The notes beneath the pieces were generated by a model. The model was not told where the DNA came from. It did no database searches and worked only from the letters and a program-made list of their open reading frames with translations. A stretch of DNA of 64,000 nt from positions 2,232,001-2,296,000 of the forward strand of contig CM074140.1 of assembly GCA_037178625.1 (NCBI GenBank), given 5' to 3'. Position 1 is the first letter of the stretch, and the number at the start of each line of letters is the position of its first letter. The stretch is from Skeletonema tropicum. Taxonomy: Eukaryota; Bacillariophyta; Thalassiosirophyceae; Thalassiosirales; Thalassiosiraceae. Below are positions 1 to 10,528 of the stretch, piece by piece. Made by a program: the position numbers and the translations under genes.

Positions 1-801
1 CGGCAGGCTTGTCATGGAGGGGCCTAGATATCTAATCTGATTAACTTTGTATTTATTTATTTATTAGAACGAGTCAAGATCGAGGCTATATATGGATCAA
101 ACATGCTTTGCGGCTGAACTAGAAACTCCTGGACAAGATAGATCTGGCGGATAGACTAGCTCAAGAGAGGAGATGATTTGGAGTAACACGCGAGTTATAC
201 CCCCCACTGTCTCTTTCTACGCTGCTTGCACGACAAGATAAAACTCAAGGCCCAAGACAAAGGAACTCCTCTCCAGTCATGCATGCTCATGATTTGCGTA
301 TCTCTTGACTTTGAACCCCTATTCACTCCTGCCCCAGTACGATGAGTTGATCTTTTCGCTGGTTTTGCCGACGATTTACTTCTTCTCGACTCATATCCGA
401 CCCTATGGTACTCACTGTTTTTCGTACGAATAGGCACACTCACTGTTCCACTCTTATCTTCGTAGGATCATGATCATGACGCAGCTGAATCATCTTTCTC
501 TTGTGGCACAGTACCAAGGGTATATTGAAAAGTTCACATTCTTGGAGAGGTAATTCTTCGATGGCAACATGATCATCAAACATCAGTGAATGGATTTGAG
601 CATTGGTATTCTCTTCAAACGAGTCATTAATGGTTTGGGATTCGAGAGTCGTACTCTAGCAGTAGGGCCTTGTTGCCATTGTTGCGGGTCGGTGGTGGCC
701 GGTCGGTGGGAGGGCAGGCTGGGAGGTGCCCTGCTCGAGTCTGGGAAGGTCATTATTATTTGAGGGTTTCCCCGGCGCTGTAGAGGAACCCATTCTTCGT
801 T
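1..801. other. Intergenic stretch with no convincing gene
   Basis: This stretch is conserved in all three units (14317-15117 and 38223-39023). It starts with a short ATTT microsatellite. The small minus-strand frames at 195-443 and 583-825 recur unchanged only because the unit is duplicated. They have no recognisable domain, signal peptide or splice pattern, so I do not call them genes. Confidence 0.6.
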
Positions 802-1547
802 CGTGAAAAGATTTTTCATAATCATTCACTGCTCTGACGACTGTCCATTATATACACAAGGAACCCTTCTGTTCGTGAAAAGATTTTTCATAATCATTCA
901 CGGCGCTACGTCAGAGCATTCTGATCTCTCCCTATGTAGTTTTTGTCTTCATGACAAAAATGAATATCTATTGAATTCTAAATAAGTCATATAAGTTGCA
1001 AAGTCGGGTCTGGTCATTTTTGACAGTTCAAGTGACCTTTCATTTTCGTGAAAAGATTTTTCATAATCATTCACGCGCTCTGTCTTTGTGACACAAAAAG
1101 AATGCCGTATTTGATTCTCAAAAAAGTCATTGAAGTTTATCCAAGAATGCAATTGCAAACTCGGGTCTGGTCATTTTTGACAGTTCAAGTGACCTTTCAT
1201 TTTCGTGAAAAGATTTTTCATAATCATTCACGCGCTCTGTCTTTGTGACACAAAAAGAATGCCGTATTTGATTCTCAAAAAAGTCATTGAAGTTTATCCA
1301 AGAATGCAATTGCAAACTCGGGTCTGGTCATTTTTGACAGTTCAAGTGACCTTTCATTTTCGTGAAAAGATTTTTCATAATCATTCACGCGCTCTGTCTT
1401 TGTGACACAAAAAGAATGCCGTATTTGATTCTCAAAAAAGTCATTGAAGTTTATCCAAGAATGCAATTGCAAACTCGGGTCTGGTCATTTTTGACAGTTC
1501 AAGTGACCTATTATTTTCGTGAAAAGATTTTTCATAATGATTCACGA
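802..1547. repeat. 157-bp satellite with palindromic motif, unit A (three full units)
   Basis: A roughly 29-bp motif containing GAAAAGATTTTTC flanked by CGTGAA and TTCACG recurs at 802, 874, 1047, 1204, 1361 and 1518. The last four are exactly 157 bp apart, giving three full tandem units. The interval 903-1046 is a diverged earlier unit. Each full unit also contains TTTGTG-A-CACAAA. In the diverged unit the matching place reads TTTTTGTC...GACAAAAA, so the pairing is kept although the bases differ. Unit B has one full unit and unit C only one incomplete unit. Confidence 0.9.
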
Positions 1548-1580
1548 GCTATGTCCGAGCATTAAGGTTCTTTCCCTAAG

Positions 1581-1582
1581 TA
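1581..1582. other. Empty target site (TA) of the outer transposon
   Basis: Unit A reads CCCTAAGTAGCTTTG here. In units B and C the same sequence is split as CCCTAAGTA / element / TAGCTTTG. The A copy is therefore the unoccupied site, and the duplicated target is TA. Confidence 0.93.
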
Positions 1583-1857
1583 GCTTTGTCTTTCGAGTGT
1601 AATTTGTTCAAGTAGTGAATAGAATGATTATGACCCGCGGTTCGGGAATAAAAGATTTTTTGTAAAATGTTGCTCGGACATACAGCAGCCCCGCGGCGCA
1701 GCGAAATCTGCTTCCAATCATCATCATCGGCAGGCAGCGCAGCAAAGCCGTCTCATAAAAAGATTCCGCCAACAATCATAACGAAGCAAAACAACCTCCA
1801 ACCTCCCCCGATTGATATCGTACTTCCTCCCCCTATCTGCTATTGAATCTTTTCAGC

Positions 1858-4800
1858 ATGCGCCTCTCGTCTTCCGCCGCCTTTTGGGCGCTCCTCGCCT
1901 CCACCGCTCCCCACGGTTTCGAAGCCAAGGGGTTGCGGCGCAAACTCGTTGCTACAAGTGAGTGTACTATCATGGCGATTGAAACTCTCGCCATCGAAGA
2001 TGGCCCTCACCAAGAGATGAAACTCGAGTGTGAGTTGGACCCCGAAGATGCCGGTGGCATCTCGGGCATCACCGCCCCACTCAGCCTTTCCCCCCAACAG
2101 AAAGCTGAATTGACCGGAATGATCTACTCCGGCAAAGTTGACCCAGGAGAAGATGTTCTCGACATTGAAGGTGATGAGATTACTGAGGAGGAAGGGATCA
2201 AGATCGATCCCGTTGCTAGCATCAGTGCCAAGACGGCGAAGGCGCCTTCGGCCAAGGCCAGGAAGCAACGCCGTCTCGTGGACACGGTGGGAGATCTCAA
2301 GATGCTTCTGGTTAAGGTAACTGACTCTGTAGGGAAAACTTACCCTGATACTGCCGCAACCATGAGGTGAGTATGAACAATAATGATTCATTTGATATGT
2401 GATAAGCATCATTCAGCCGCTGTGACGTATCATAATACTAACCCCCATCTTTTCATGTTATTGTCGACTCTTTGCCTGTGCTATCACATAGTGACGAGGT
2501 GTTTGGAACGGGGGTTGATCCAATTAATCTCAAGAGCGGATTGGAAGAATGTTCCTGGAACAAAATCAATGTCATTGTAGGGGATGGCAACGCAGCTGAG
2601 GTGGCTACGGGTGTCATCGAGGTTACTATCGACCTTCCATTGGATGGATCAAGTGACAGCGCTATTCGTAACGCTGTCACATCTGCAGCCACGTCCAAGC
2701 TCGGCCATGGCTTGCCTGGACCGTATGATTACGTCCTTTATTCTCTGGAGAAGTGCTATGGCAACGATTGTGGATGGGCCGCGTATGCATACATCAACCA
2801 TTGGAACAGTGTCTACCAGGCTGTGTACTACAAGCGTCCCGGGGTTCTTATGCACGAGGTGAGTAGATGTATAGTTGTCGTTTTGTTTTGTTGAAGTCGT
2901 GCATAATCATTTGGGAATAGTTTACTAACATCGTCTTCTCTATCTGCTGATCTTCTGTCATTCTTTTTAGCTTGGTCACAACTTTGGCCTTGCCCATTCA
3001 GGAGGTTTGAACGGCGCTACCTACACTGATCATACCTGTACCATGGGGAACCCACACTACAGTGACGACGGCTTCCAGTGCTTCAACCCTGCCAAGAACT
3101 TCCAGCTCAACTGGTACGATGATGCCAAAATCACTGAAGATCCCAGAACTAATGGGTACTCTAATACATTGACATTGGTGGGGATTGGAGAGTATGATAA
3201 TCGAGGCGGCAATCCTGTAACTGTCAAGCTTGAGACTGGAACTGCTGCTGACTACTTCGTTGGATTTAACCGTGCTACTGGACCCAACAGGATGAATGAC
3301 GAGGGTGACAACATGGTTAATATCATCCAAGTCTCACAAGGTAATGGAGTTTCTTATGGTCAGAGTTATTTGAAAGCGTTGCTCTCTCAAGGACAGTCTT
3401 ATGCCATCTCGGACTTCGGCGGAACCGGAAAGGCTGTTACAATCACAGTCAATTCGATTGATATTTCCACAAGCCCAGGTACTGCAGTCATTTACATTTC
3501 GGACGGTCTTGATCCACCTCCTCCAACACCACCTCCTACACCACTACCTCCTTGTCCAAGCGGACAAAAGAAATATCAGGTGACAATTACAACGGATGGT
3601 TGGCCCGGCGAAACAAGTTACATGTTGAAAAACACGTGTACTGGAGCCCAAATTTTGACGGGTTCTGGTTACACCGAACCCGGCAACGAATATCCGTCAG
3701 CAGAAGTCTGCGCCGACGCTGGAAAGATGGAGTTTGTCATCAACGTAAGTTACTTTCTGTGTCTGTGAGTGTTCATCTGTCCATTTCAAATTAATCAACT
3801 GCTAACCTTGTGTATTATTCATCAGGATTCTTATGGAGACGGCATTTGCTGCACATATGGTAATGGAGAATACGTTGTAACAGAAGATGACGTAACAGTA
3901 GCATCTGGTGGATCCTTTGGAGCATCTGAAACGACAACATGGGGAGACTGCTCAGTTGCCCCCCCAACCCCTCCACCAACTAATCCTCCGACCAATCCTC
4001 CAACTAATCCTCCAACTCCTCTACCAACTATTCCTCCAACTCCTCTACCAACTATTCCTCCAACTCCTAATCCAACTCCTAATCCTGTCGCTCCTCCTAC
4101 TACAGGTGGAGACGCGGAGCCACAGTCAGCTAGCTTTGATTCTGAGTATGGCGTTCCCAGGTGTACGAGTATAGGTTCCTCGTGCGATTCGCTAGCTCTC
4201 CTTAATGGTAAAGGAAGTATGACCAGTGGCCCAGAACCCAACGCTTCCAACACCAACAAGTTTGGACAAACATGCACTGATGGTAACAGCGGAACTTTCC
4301 ATTCCGATGAATCAATCGATAAGATTACCGTTACTGCAGGTGATCTTGATGCCGCGGGAAATCCATTTCCTTCTGGTGACTTCATTGTGGAGGGTGGCCG
4401 TGCATATGTGACTGTGACGCTTTGGTGCTGGGCTTCAGGTGCATCTGACCATGCGGATATCTACATCACAAGTGATGCCTCTAGTCCTGACTGGCAATCC
4501 TTGACTACCATCACTTGTCCCGGTGGTGGGGCACAGACAATTAGGCATGCATTCGATGTTCCTTCAGGCGCCAACCAGTCCATTCGTGTCAACTTCCGTT
4601 ACGGTAGTTCTGCAAGTACTTGCTCCAGTGGAAGCTACGACGATCACGATGACTTGATGTTCGCTGTGAAGCCGGGGAGTGGAACTCCTCCCCCAACTCC
4701 AGCTCCAGTAGCGTCTCCCCCTACTGGTGGACCAAGTGGACCTCAGACAGCTTCTTTCGACGCAGGTCTTGGAGCTCCCAAATGTTCTTATGGTTCTAGT

Positions 4801-5646
4801 TGTGACTCAGCTGGTCTCCTAGATGGCCGAGGAACTATCATTGGTGGTAGTGAAGACAACAGGCCAAACACCTTGAACACTTGTAACGATGGTAACTATG
4901 GTTCCTATCATTCTGATGAGTCTATCGACAATATTGTTGTCTCAAGGACAGATGGTGGTACTGGTGACCTCACTGAGGGCGACCAAGTGACTATTACTGC
5001 TCATGTTTGGTGCTGGGGTACTGGATCTAGCGACTACCTCGACTTCTACTATGCAAGTAATGCCAACAGTCCTGTCTGGAATCAGATTGGTGTCCGTCAA
5101 GTTTGTCCAGGAGGACAGTCTCAAACTGTGTCAAGAAACTTTATTTTGCCCCAAGGAGGACTCCAAGCTGTACGTGTGAATTTGATGTATGGTTCTGGCA
5201 ATCCTACCACGAATAAGTGCACGGCTGGTGGCTATGATGACACAGATGACTTGGTGATTTCAGTCAAGCCTAATGCTATTGCGGCAAGTATGGCTCTCCC
5301 AAGCAGGGGAGGTGGACACGATGATGTGCAAGGACCCATTGCTGAGATGTCACATGATGAGAGAGCTGATCAGGAGGCGGCTGCACTTGTGGAGTTGAAT
5401 GGTAGTGTGAGGGATGGTGATGATGGATCGAGACCCTTCGGTAGCAAATCTGGCAAGGCAGATGATGCTTCTGCTGCGATTGTTTCCTCTACCTCCAAGT
5501 TTGTCTGCAGCAGCACCAAACCTCTCGCTGCTACCATCTGCGCAGACGGAAAAGAAGCAGATAAAACATGCTCCGCAGAGGGAGAGAAATGCGGTAATAA
5601 GAAGAAATGTTTTTTCGCTGAATGCGGAGAGGAAGCCGATAAATAA
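1858..5646 (+). CDS. Secreted M11 (gametolysin-type) zinc metalloprotease, copy A
   Basis: Four exons (1858-2366, 2492-2858, 2971-3744, 3826-5646) with GT-AG introns join in frame to 1156 residues. The ATG at 1858 is chosen because it begins a signal peptide (MRLSSSAAFWALLAS, then Ala/Gly-rich). A propeptide-like segment follows. The M11 zinc motif HExxHxxGxxH spans residues 291-301 (H291, E292, H295, H301) and is cut by intron 2 after HE. A Pro-rich linker near residue 472 leads to a Cys-containing domain with DSYGDGICC, then a Pro/Thr linker (about 595-645). Two related Cys-rich repeats follow (about 650-835 and 856-1034), each with SFD, SCDS, HSDESID and LWCW/VWCW landmarks, and then a short Cys-rich tail. 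Family members digest extracellular glycoprotein matrix; secretion and cell-wall remodelling here are inference. This is the only copy with both an open frame and uninterrupted upstream DNA. It differs from B and C at VTVTLWC and WCWGTG. Confidence 0.9.
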
Positions 5647-6332
5647 GGTGGATGAGAATGAGATGTTGAACTTGCTTCACGAGTCTTGAAGGAGATTGAA
5701 GGCATATTGTACTGGGGATGACTATCTGTTTGCGCACGATGTTTCAGCGTTAAGGCTGATGTTTTGAGAAAAAAAATGATCCGCTAGATAGATACGTAGA
5801 TAAATATTATTAGGATCTCTACAGATAGATCAGAAGCTTTTGCTTTTGCCCATTGTTTGCTTTCTTCTCCATCTTCTTTCCTTTTCACTGTTCAACCTTC
5901 AACAAGCTCTTCTCCTACCTACAACAATAGCTCATAGCGCTCATACCAAGAGGCGACGTCGACGAAGCAAGATATATGAGCTCGTGACGTGAAGAATGCT
6001 GTTTACGAGCTGTCGAGATCTTTTGACATCAACTTGAGTGCAGCAAATTAAAAATGTTGTTGAGATGAGGAAAGAAATCAAATAATGAAATAATCATTGA
6101 GCCATATTGTGAGCAAAAGCAGTGTGGTATGTGAAGAATGTAAACGATAGTGTGTAGTGTACATATTCCAACCACAATACAATATTTATCAACAATTTCC
6201 TACAATAGCACAAGTACAAAGTTCTCTCTACAAGTCAGTGCGCAGCATTCAGGCAGTGTGCATCCCTCTAGTGTTGCATAGACTCTCCACCTCTACTCTC
6301 CTCTCCTGCACTGAATACATATCAAATAATAA
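5647..6332. other. Intergenic, M11 3' flank
   Basis: No gene seen. It contains short GATAGATA-type simple repeats near 5785-5830 and a CT-rich stretch near 5860-5920. It lies between the M11 stop codon and the converging minus-strand twin-CX9C gene, so it should hold both 3' ends. The matching stretches in B and C are near-identical. Confidence 0.6.
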
Positions 6333-6899
6333 TCAACATTGATCAAATGCACACTTCATATAACTAGCCACAGCCGCACCACATGATATGGTACTAAGAT
6401 CAGAACTGCCAGTGCTACATCTTTGAAACATTTTATAGGAGTCCGAACAACGCTGGTTCGACGATTGGCAGGACAGTTTGGCTGGAGATGATTCCATGCC
6501 GTGTCTTAGCTTGTTGGTCAATGACATTTTCTTTGATTTAGATGACGAGATGGTAATGCCATTGTAGGACAAGCGAGAAGAGCTGCTTGAGGCAGAGAGA
6601 CTTGAATCATTACGTGGGATATGTTTCTTGGGAGGAATGAGTTGATGACCGCTGCTGCTTGTATCGTTCCTGCGGAGAGTTTGTGAGAGATCGCTATTCT
6701 TCAATGTGGTAGTGGTGGTGCTTGTCACGACACTTCTCCTCGTGCTGATGTGCGGCGTCTTTTGAAGGAGGAGATTGCCACCGCCTTTCCTCCCGGGAGT
6801 TATTTCGCTCCATTCTTCGTTCCTATTTGGTTGTGGCGCTGTCATCGTCGGAATAATATGAGCTGGTGGTGGTGCAATGGAAAGTGGTATATGTTGCAT
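6333..6899 (-). CDS. Twin CX9C (CHCH-like) small protein, unit A
   Basis: From the first ATG at 6899 the frame encodes 188 residues. The C-terminus has two CX9C motifs, CSDSYKMFQRC and CGAAVASYMKC, 11 residues apart, followed by a further Cys pair near the end. Twin CX9C is the signature of CHCH-domain proteins, usually oxidatively folded in the mitochondrial intermembrane space. The N-terminal ~140 residues are Ser/Thr/Lys-rich and low in complexity. The frame is open upstream to about 6957, so a longer form with a non-ATG start or a spliced 5' exon cannot be excluded. The zinc-knuckle ORF starts 59 bp away on the other strand. All three units keep the same sequence. Mitochondrial location is inference from the motif. 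Confidence 0.55.
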   Translation of the reverse strand: MQHIPLSIAPPPAHIIPTMTAPQPNRNEEWSEITPGRKGGGNLLLQKTPHISTRRSVVTSTTTTTLKNSDLSQTLRRNDTSSSGHQLIPPKKHIPRNDSSLSASSSSSRLSYNGITISSSKSKKMSLTNKLRHGMESSPAKLSCQSSNQRCSDSYKMFQRCSTGSSDLSTISCGAAVASYMKCAFDQC

Positions 6900-6958
6900 C
6901 AACACTGGCGATTGTACCAACAAATTCTTGCTTGTCGACTCAGCCGAAAAATCGCCTC

Positions 6959-7492
6959 ATGCCCGCACATGAGCATGCAGCCAAGGCAAACAAGAAATTG
7001 AAATCGTCACATGCTTCATTACAAGACCAAAACGTTGGTCTTGTCGTTCAAGCTAATCCAAAGGCCAAGAGAATATCATGTTCATTCTGTGGGGAAGGAC
7101 ATGTAGTTACAAAATGCTACAAAAGACATCAGTTCAGCGCTTCTTCCAAGGAATATATTCTGACGTCCGCTGACCCATTGACAGGCACAAGTCTAATTCA
7201 GAGGATTGAAAATATGCCAGTCACTGAAGGATGCGGAAAGGGTGCCGCTCCTTACAATGTTCTCACAAAGGAAGTTTGTGGACACAACTTCATCATTAAC
7301 GAGTGCAGGTGTATGGAGAATAAGAGTAAAATCTACAGTGTCAGCTTCATTGGAAAAGATGGTCTTGTGACGCTGATGGAAGGGAATCCGTCTCCAGATG
7401 TATGGATTACTTCTGCTGCTATGACTTGTCTCACAAACCATATGAACAAGAAGAAGAAGTATGTTTACGATAGGACTATACTCTCAACGTAG
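6959..7492 (+). CDS. Small zinc-knuckle protein or transposase C-terminal fragment, unit A
   Basis: From the ATG at 6959 the frame encodes 177 residues. After a Lys/Ala-rich start there is a compact Cys/His cluster, CSFCGEGHVVTKC (CX2CX3HX4C), a zinc-knuckle variant with one residue fewer than the usual CX2CX4HX4C. A second cluster (CGHNFIINECRC) lies near the middle. I do not recognise the rest. Knuckles of this kind close many MULE-like and other transposases, so a decayed transposase end is a fair alternative to a real gene. The frame stays open upstream of the ATG, but that part is antisense to the CX9C gene. Confidence 0.4.
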   Translation: MPAHEHAAKANKKLKSSHASLQDQNVGLVVQANPKAKRISCSFCGEGHVVTKCYKRHQFSASSKEYILTSADPLTGTSLIQRIENMPVTEGCGKGAAPYNVLTKEVCGHNFIINECRCMENKSKIYSVSFIGKDGLVTLMEGNPSPDVWITSAAMTCLTNHMNKKKKYVYDRTILST

Positions 7493-8012
7493 TCTAGGTA
7501 CTTTAACTCATCTATGTCACTTCTTCTTTCGTCATCTCTGGCAAGGCATAACCGTAATGTTAAGTATTTAGCCATAAGATTTTGTAATTCAGTAGAATAC
7601 AGTAGACTTGATTGAAATGCTCAGTAACTTACAGTGCGAGCAATCTACGACCTACGATTCTGAGCGATCTGACTGTTTGATGTTGAGACAAATTGATTAT
7701 AATCACAGAACTTTGAATAATAATGGTAGATAAAACTCACATTTTCAGTTCATCTGGTAGTATCCTTGCACCCACTTAGTTCCGGCAATGATACATCACA
7801 ATCACATCAACAGCCCTTTTACGGACAAAACAAGCGCTCGAGTAAGAATGAAAAATAAACATTGGTGCCTCAACCAAATTCACTTGACTTCCCATCCACC
7901 TTTCGGAACATGGGTGCCAGACATCACATTGGGAGGCAGTTTCTATTCATATCTTCTCTCACACACCTCAATGGCTTTTCTTCCTCCTCATCCACCAGAC
8001 ATTCGCATCAAA
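7493..8012. other. Intergenic, no feature recognised
   Basis: AT-rich stretch between the zinc-knuckle ORF and the hairpin array. A frame beginning at 7788 runs through the array only because the repeat length (36) is a multiple of three. I see no domain or codon signal that would make it a gene. Confidence 0.5.
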
Positions 8013-8241
8013 GTTGGGCCAATTCATATACAGCCGGCTTCCTCGGCTGTTGGGCCAATTCATATACAGCCGGCTTCCTCGGCTGTTGGGCCAATTTATA
8101 TACAGCCGGCTTCCTCGGCTGTTGGGCCAATTGATATACAGCCGGCTTCCTCGGCTGTGATGGGCCAATTTGATTATACCGCCGGCTTTCCCTCGGCGGT
8201 GGGCCAATTTGCAATTCCGCCGGCTTTTCCTCGGCTGAATT
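8013..8241. repeat. 36-bp hairpin-forming tandem array, unit A (4 + 2 degenerate)
   Basis: Four consecutive 36-bp repeats start at 8013, 8049, 8085 and 8121. Each contains GGGCCAATT, then an inverted repeat ACAGCCG...CGGCTGT around a 7-nt loop. Two longer, diverged repeats follow at 8157 and 8199. In the fifth the arms become ACCGCCG...CGGCGGT, a paired A-T to C-G change. In the sixth the arms are ATTC-x-GCCG...CGGC-x-GAAT. The pairing is therefore kept while the sequence changes. There is no spacer variation, so this is not a CRISPR array. Confidence 0.9.
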
Positions 8242-8326
8242 AATCGATCTCACCCATTCATCCAAACCGAAGAGGATCATAAATCACTGAAAGAAGAGTC
8301 CGTCGCAGTTGGTTTTATTCGATGTG

Positions 8327-8815
8327 GACGCCAAAACTATATCGCCCACACCAAGAACGCTTTCCTCTCAATAATGGCTCTGCCATCAATGATTCTACTC
8401 CAAAGACAAGGAGAAGTTAATCTGTGTGTATGATTGTTTCGGCAGAGACAAACAGCAAGAATTCATGAGTAATGACTTTGGAATCTGATGAAACAAGCAC
8501 AGAAAATTATTCACCTGGATGTTCTTGGCCCAACCATGCGGGTATTCAAATCTACAGTCTCTCGATGCAGGCGGGAATGATGACATTGAAGGCACACCGG
8601 CAGTAATTCTTGAGAATGTGATGAGCATGAGGAGCAGCCGAGATGATACGAAGTTAGAGGAAGCCACTCATTACAGAAAGAAAAGCAGTCAAACAGGATT
8701 AAGCCATGGAATAGCTCGCCCCCAAGACTGCCACCCTTTGTTCCTCCTGAATACTGTCCACTATCCCCCCCCCGGAAATCTTAAATAATATCAAAAATTT
8801 CTTCAGATAACCTCA
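8327..8815. repeat. Single form of the block that is duplicated in units B and C
   Basis: This block is single here. In B and C it is preceded by a diverged second copy, giving a 763-bp direct repeat. The contained small frames (for example 8519-8788) show no recognisable domain. The block ends near a run of C in front of GGAAATCTTAAATAA. Confidence 0.8.
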
Positions 8816-9257
8816 TCTTTTGCCGCTGTCATCAATAACGCCTGACAGCACAATGATAAATTGACGCTGATAATTAATTAGAAAACGCTGTTGCCATAAT
8901 AGGAGATCGGGATAAGAGTAGTCGGCCTGTGTGCGGAGTTGTTTTTCGGAAATTATTCAGTAAGTAACAACATTTTTTGTGTAGAGCAGATAAAATAATA
9001 GACACTGAATATTTACCTGGATTTTTTTTCTCGTAAGGAGACGGTGTGCTGATAGGATCAATGATGACATGGTAGTAGCATGAAATAATTTTCGTATGAA
9101 GTTGGATGGCGTCGTGGCTGTAGGAGATATTATCTGCCGTCATGCATGGTTTTGGTTTTGTTGTTATGCGGCGGATTTGAACGGTGGTGGCGGTTTGTTT
9201 ATTTTGGATAAGCCCCGTCAGGGTGCTGCGGGAAATTACAGTTTCGTAGTATTTTCT

Positions 9258-9428
9258 TACGTAAGTACTGTAGCGGTACCGATGCTACTTACGTACTTTT
9301 TTTTTTTTTTTTTGAATTTCTCGTACTCACTTTACATGCTCAACCGAAAAATGTAAAGTGAGTCCGACTACGAGTTCGTACTCAGCCTCACTTTACAAGA
9401 GCGATTTCGTACTCAGCCTCACTTTACA
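9258..9428. repeat. Palindrome / inverted-repeat cluster, unit A
   Basis: A 10-bp perfect inverted repeat (TACGTAAGTA at 9258-9267, TACTTACGTA at 9286-9295) encloses GTAGC...GCTAC and GGTACC. It is followed by a poly-T run. A 13-bp perfect inverted repeat follows, ACTCACTTTACAT (9325-9337) against 9351-9363. A 23-bp direct repeat ending CTCACTTTACA then occurs at 9375-9397 and 9406-9428. It may be the end of a decayed non-autonomous transposon. Confidence 0.8.
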
Positions 9429-9596
9429 TAGTGACGAAGGCGGCATCCACAGCAATGGCTGGTTGCAACGATATAGGAACCCCTCCAATCCCCCCTCATT
9501 CAGATAACATTATTACCTACCCCCCTCGCTCTGATTCCACCGCCGCCGTCGCTCCCGCCGTTGGCGTTGGGTGGTATTAATTATTATATTTTTATT

Positions 9597-10050
9597 ATGA
9601 AAGACCCATCGCCACAAGTTTTCGTCACTGCAGTGAACTTGGATTCCAACCGCAAATACATGCTTCCATTCAACAATGTCCAGGAGCGCCGGTGGAAACA
9701 TTTTTATGGGGTGTTGCCGGATCTTTGCTGTATCATATGGCGAAAATTAGATGCCCACAACTCAATCCACGGAGGTGATTTCAACATCTCAGTGGGCACT
9801 TTATTTTCTCAAGGTTTATGGTAAGGAGGAAGATAACTCGAATTATTCAGGTGGAGTGGACGAGAAGACATTCCGGAAATGGACGCATATTTTTGTTGAA
9901 GCTATTTCCTTTCTAGAATCATCAGTGGTGAGTGTCGTTTCTTTCCTATTTGTAACTCATATCTCCCCTCAATGACCTCATGCCCTGCGACAGATAATCT
10001 GGGACGCACGGATCATCGAAGAACGTAGTTGGGGCTTGATTGCGAATTAG
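9597..10050 (+). pseudogene. Broken DDE-type transposase, unit A
   Basis: The frame from the ATG at 9597 has YGVLPDLCCIIWRKLD. After a frame change near 9790-9800 it continues in the next frame with FLKVYGKE and GGVDEKTFRKW. From memory these are landmarks of a DDE_Tnp4-like transposase family common in diatoms. A GT-AG intron (9928-9993) joins to IIWDARII. In units A and B the sequence then changes at 10018/10019 into unrelated DNA and stops at 10048-10050. No catalytic core remains. It is non-functional because of the frameshift and the truncation. Confidence 0.55.
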
Positions 10051-10528
10051 TAGGAGTATTTATTGTCTGTCGTGTTTTTCATGCCATACTTGTACGAGGG
10101 AGAAGGAAAGGGACCACTCTTACTTGTTCGTTGGGTGGAAATGGGAGTACAATAGAGGAAGGGACGAAGAGACGCAGCATAGGATAAACCTAGATTACAA
10201 TAATCAATTAATTAGAAAAAAAATCCCACCCACCCACCTCTGGCAACATCGTCTATCCGTAAAGGTCATCGAAATCTTTCAAGCGTTTATTGACCGTCTC
10301 ATGTCGTGCTCTTACTTTGTCTTACATTACTTGTTCATCCTCGGTTCCAACTTGCGGTGTTCTGATGTGGTGAGGCTCACCAACGTAGCCACTATCAGCA
10401 ACAGCAGACTCGCCATAGTCAAGAGCTCCAAGCAGAGCTGTCCTCGAAATATTGAGGTCATTTTGACCGCATCTAAATGGGCCATTTATCCATACAATGT
10501 ACCCCGTTGCGATGCAAACCCCAACTTC

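Larger units (their letters stand above)
1..10018. repeat. Tandem large-repeat unit A (partial, transposon-free)
   Basis: Base 1 corresponds to bases 14317 and 38223, and near-identity between copies runs to 10018, where units A and B continue into the next unit and unit C leaves the array. Unit A lacks the composite transposon present in B and C and lacks the 763-bp internal duplication. Its left end lies outside the window, so base 1 is not a biological boundary. It carries the M11 protease, the twin-CX9C gene, the zinc-knuckle ORF, the hairpin array and a transposase relic. Confidence 0.95.

Noticed and set aside
195..825. 82- and 80-residue minus-strand frames repeated in each unit
   Set aside because: Identical only through recent duplication; no start context, domain or splice evidence.
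1048..1565. Repeated 66-67 residue frames in the 157-bp satellite and their antisense 62-69 residue partners
   Set aside because: They recur only because the satellite repeats, overlap each other on both strands, start at non-ATG codons and have no domain.
1840..2412. 190-residue minus-strand frame over M11 exon 1 (also in B and C)
   Set aside because: Antisense shadow of a well-supported exon; no features of its own.
3831..4385. 184-residue minus-strand Gly/Val-rich frame
   Set aside because: Antisense reading of the Pro/Thr linker of the M11 gene.
8013..8241. CRISPR array
   Set aside because: Repeats are contiguous with no unique spacers, there are no cas genes, and the window is eukaryotic.
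7788..8243. 151-residue frame with GPIHIQPASSAV repeats as a repeat protein
   Set aside because: The 36-bp period is a multiple of three, so an open frame is expected. Stem-preserving changes and the 42-bp diverged repeat point to structure rather than protein.
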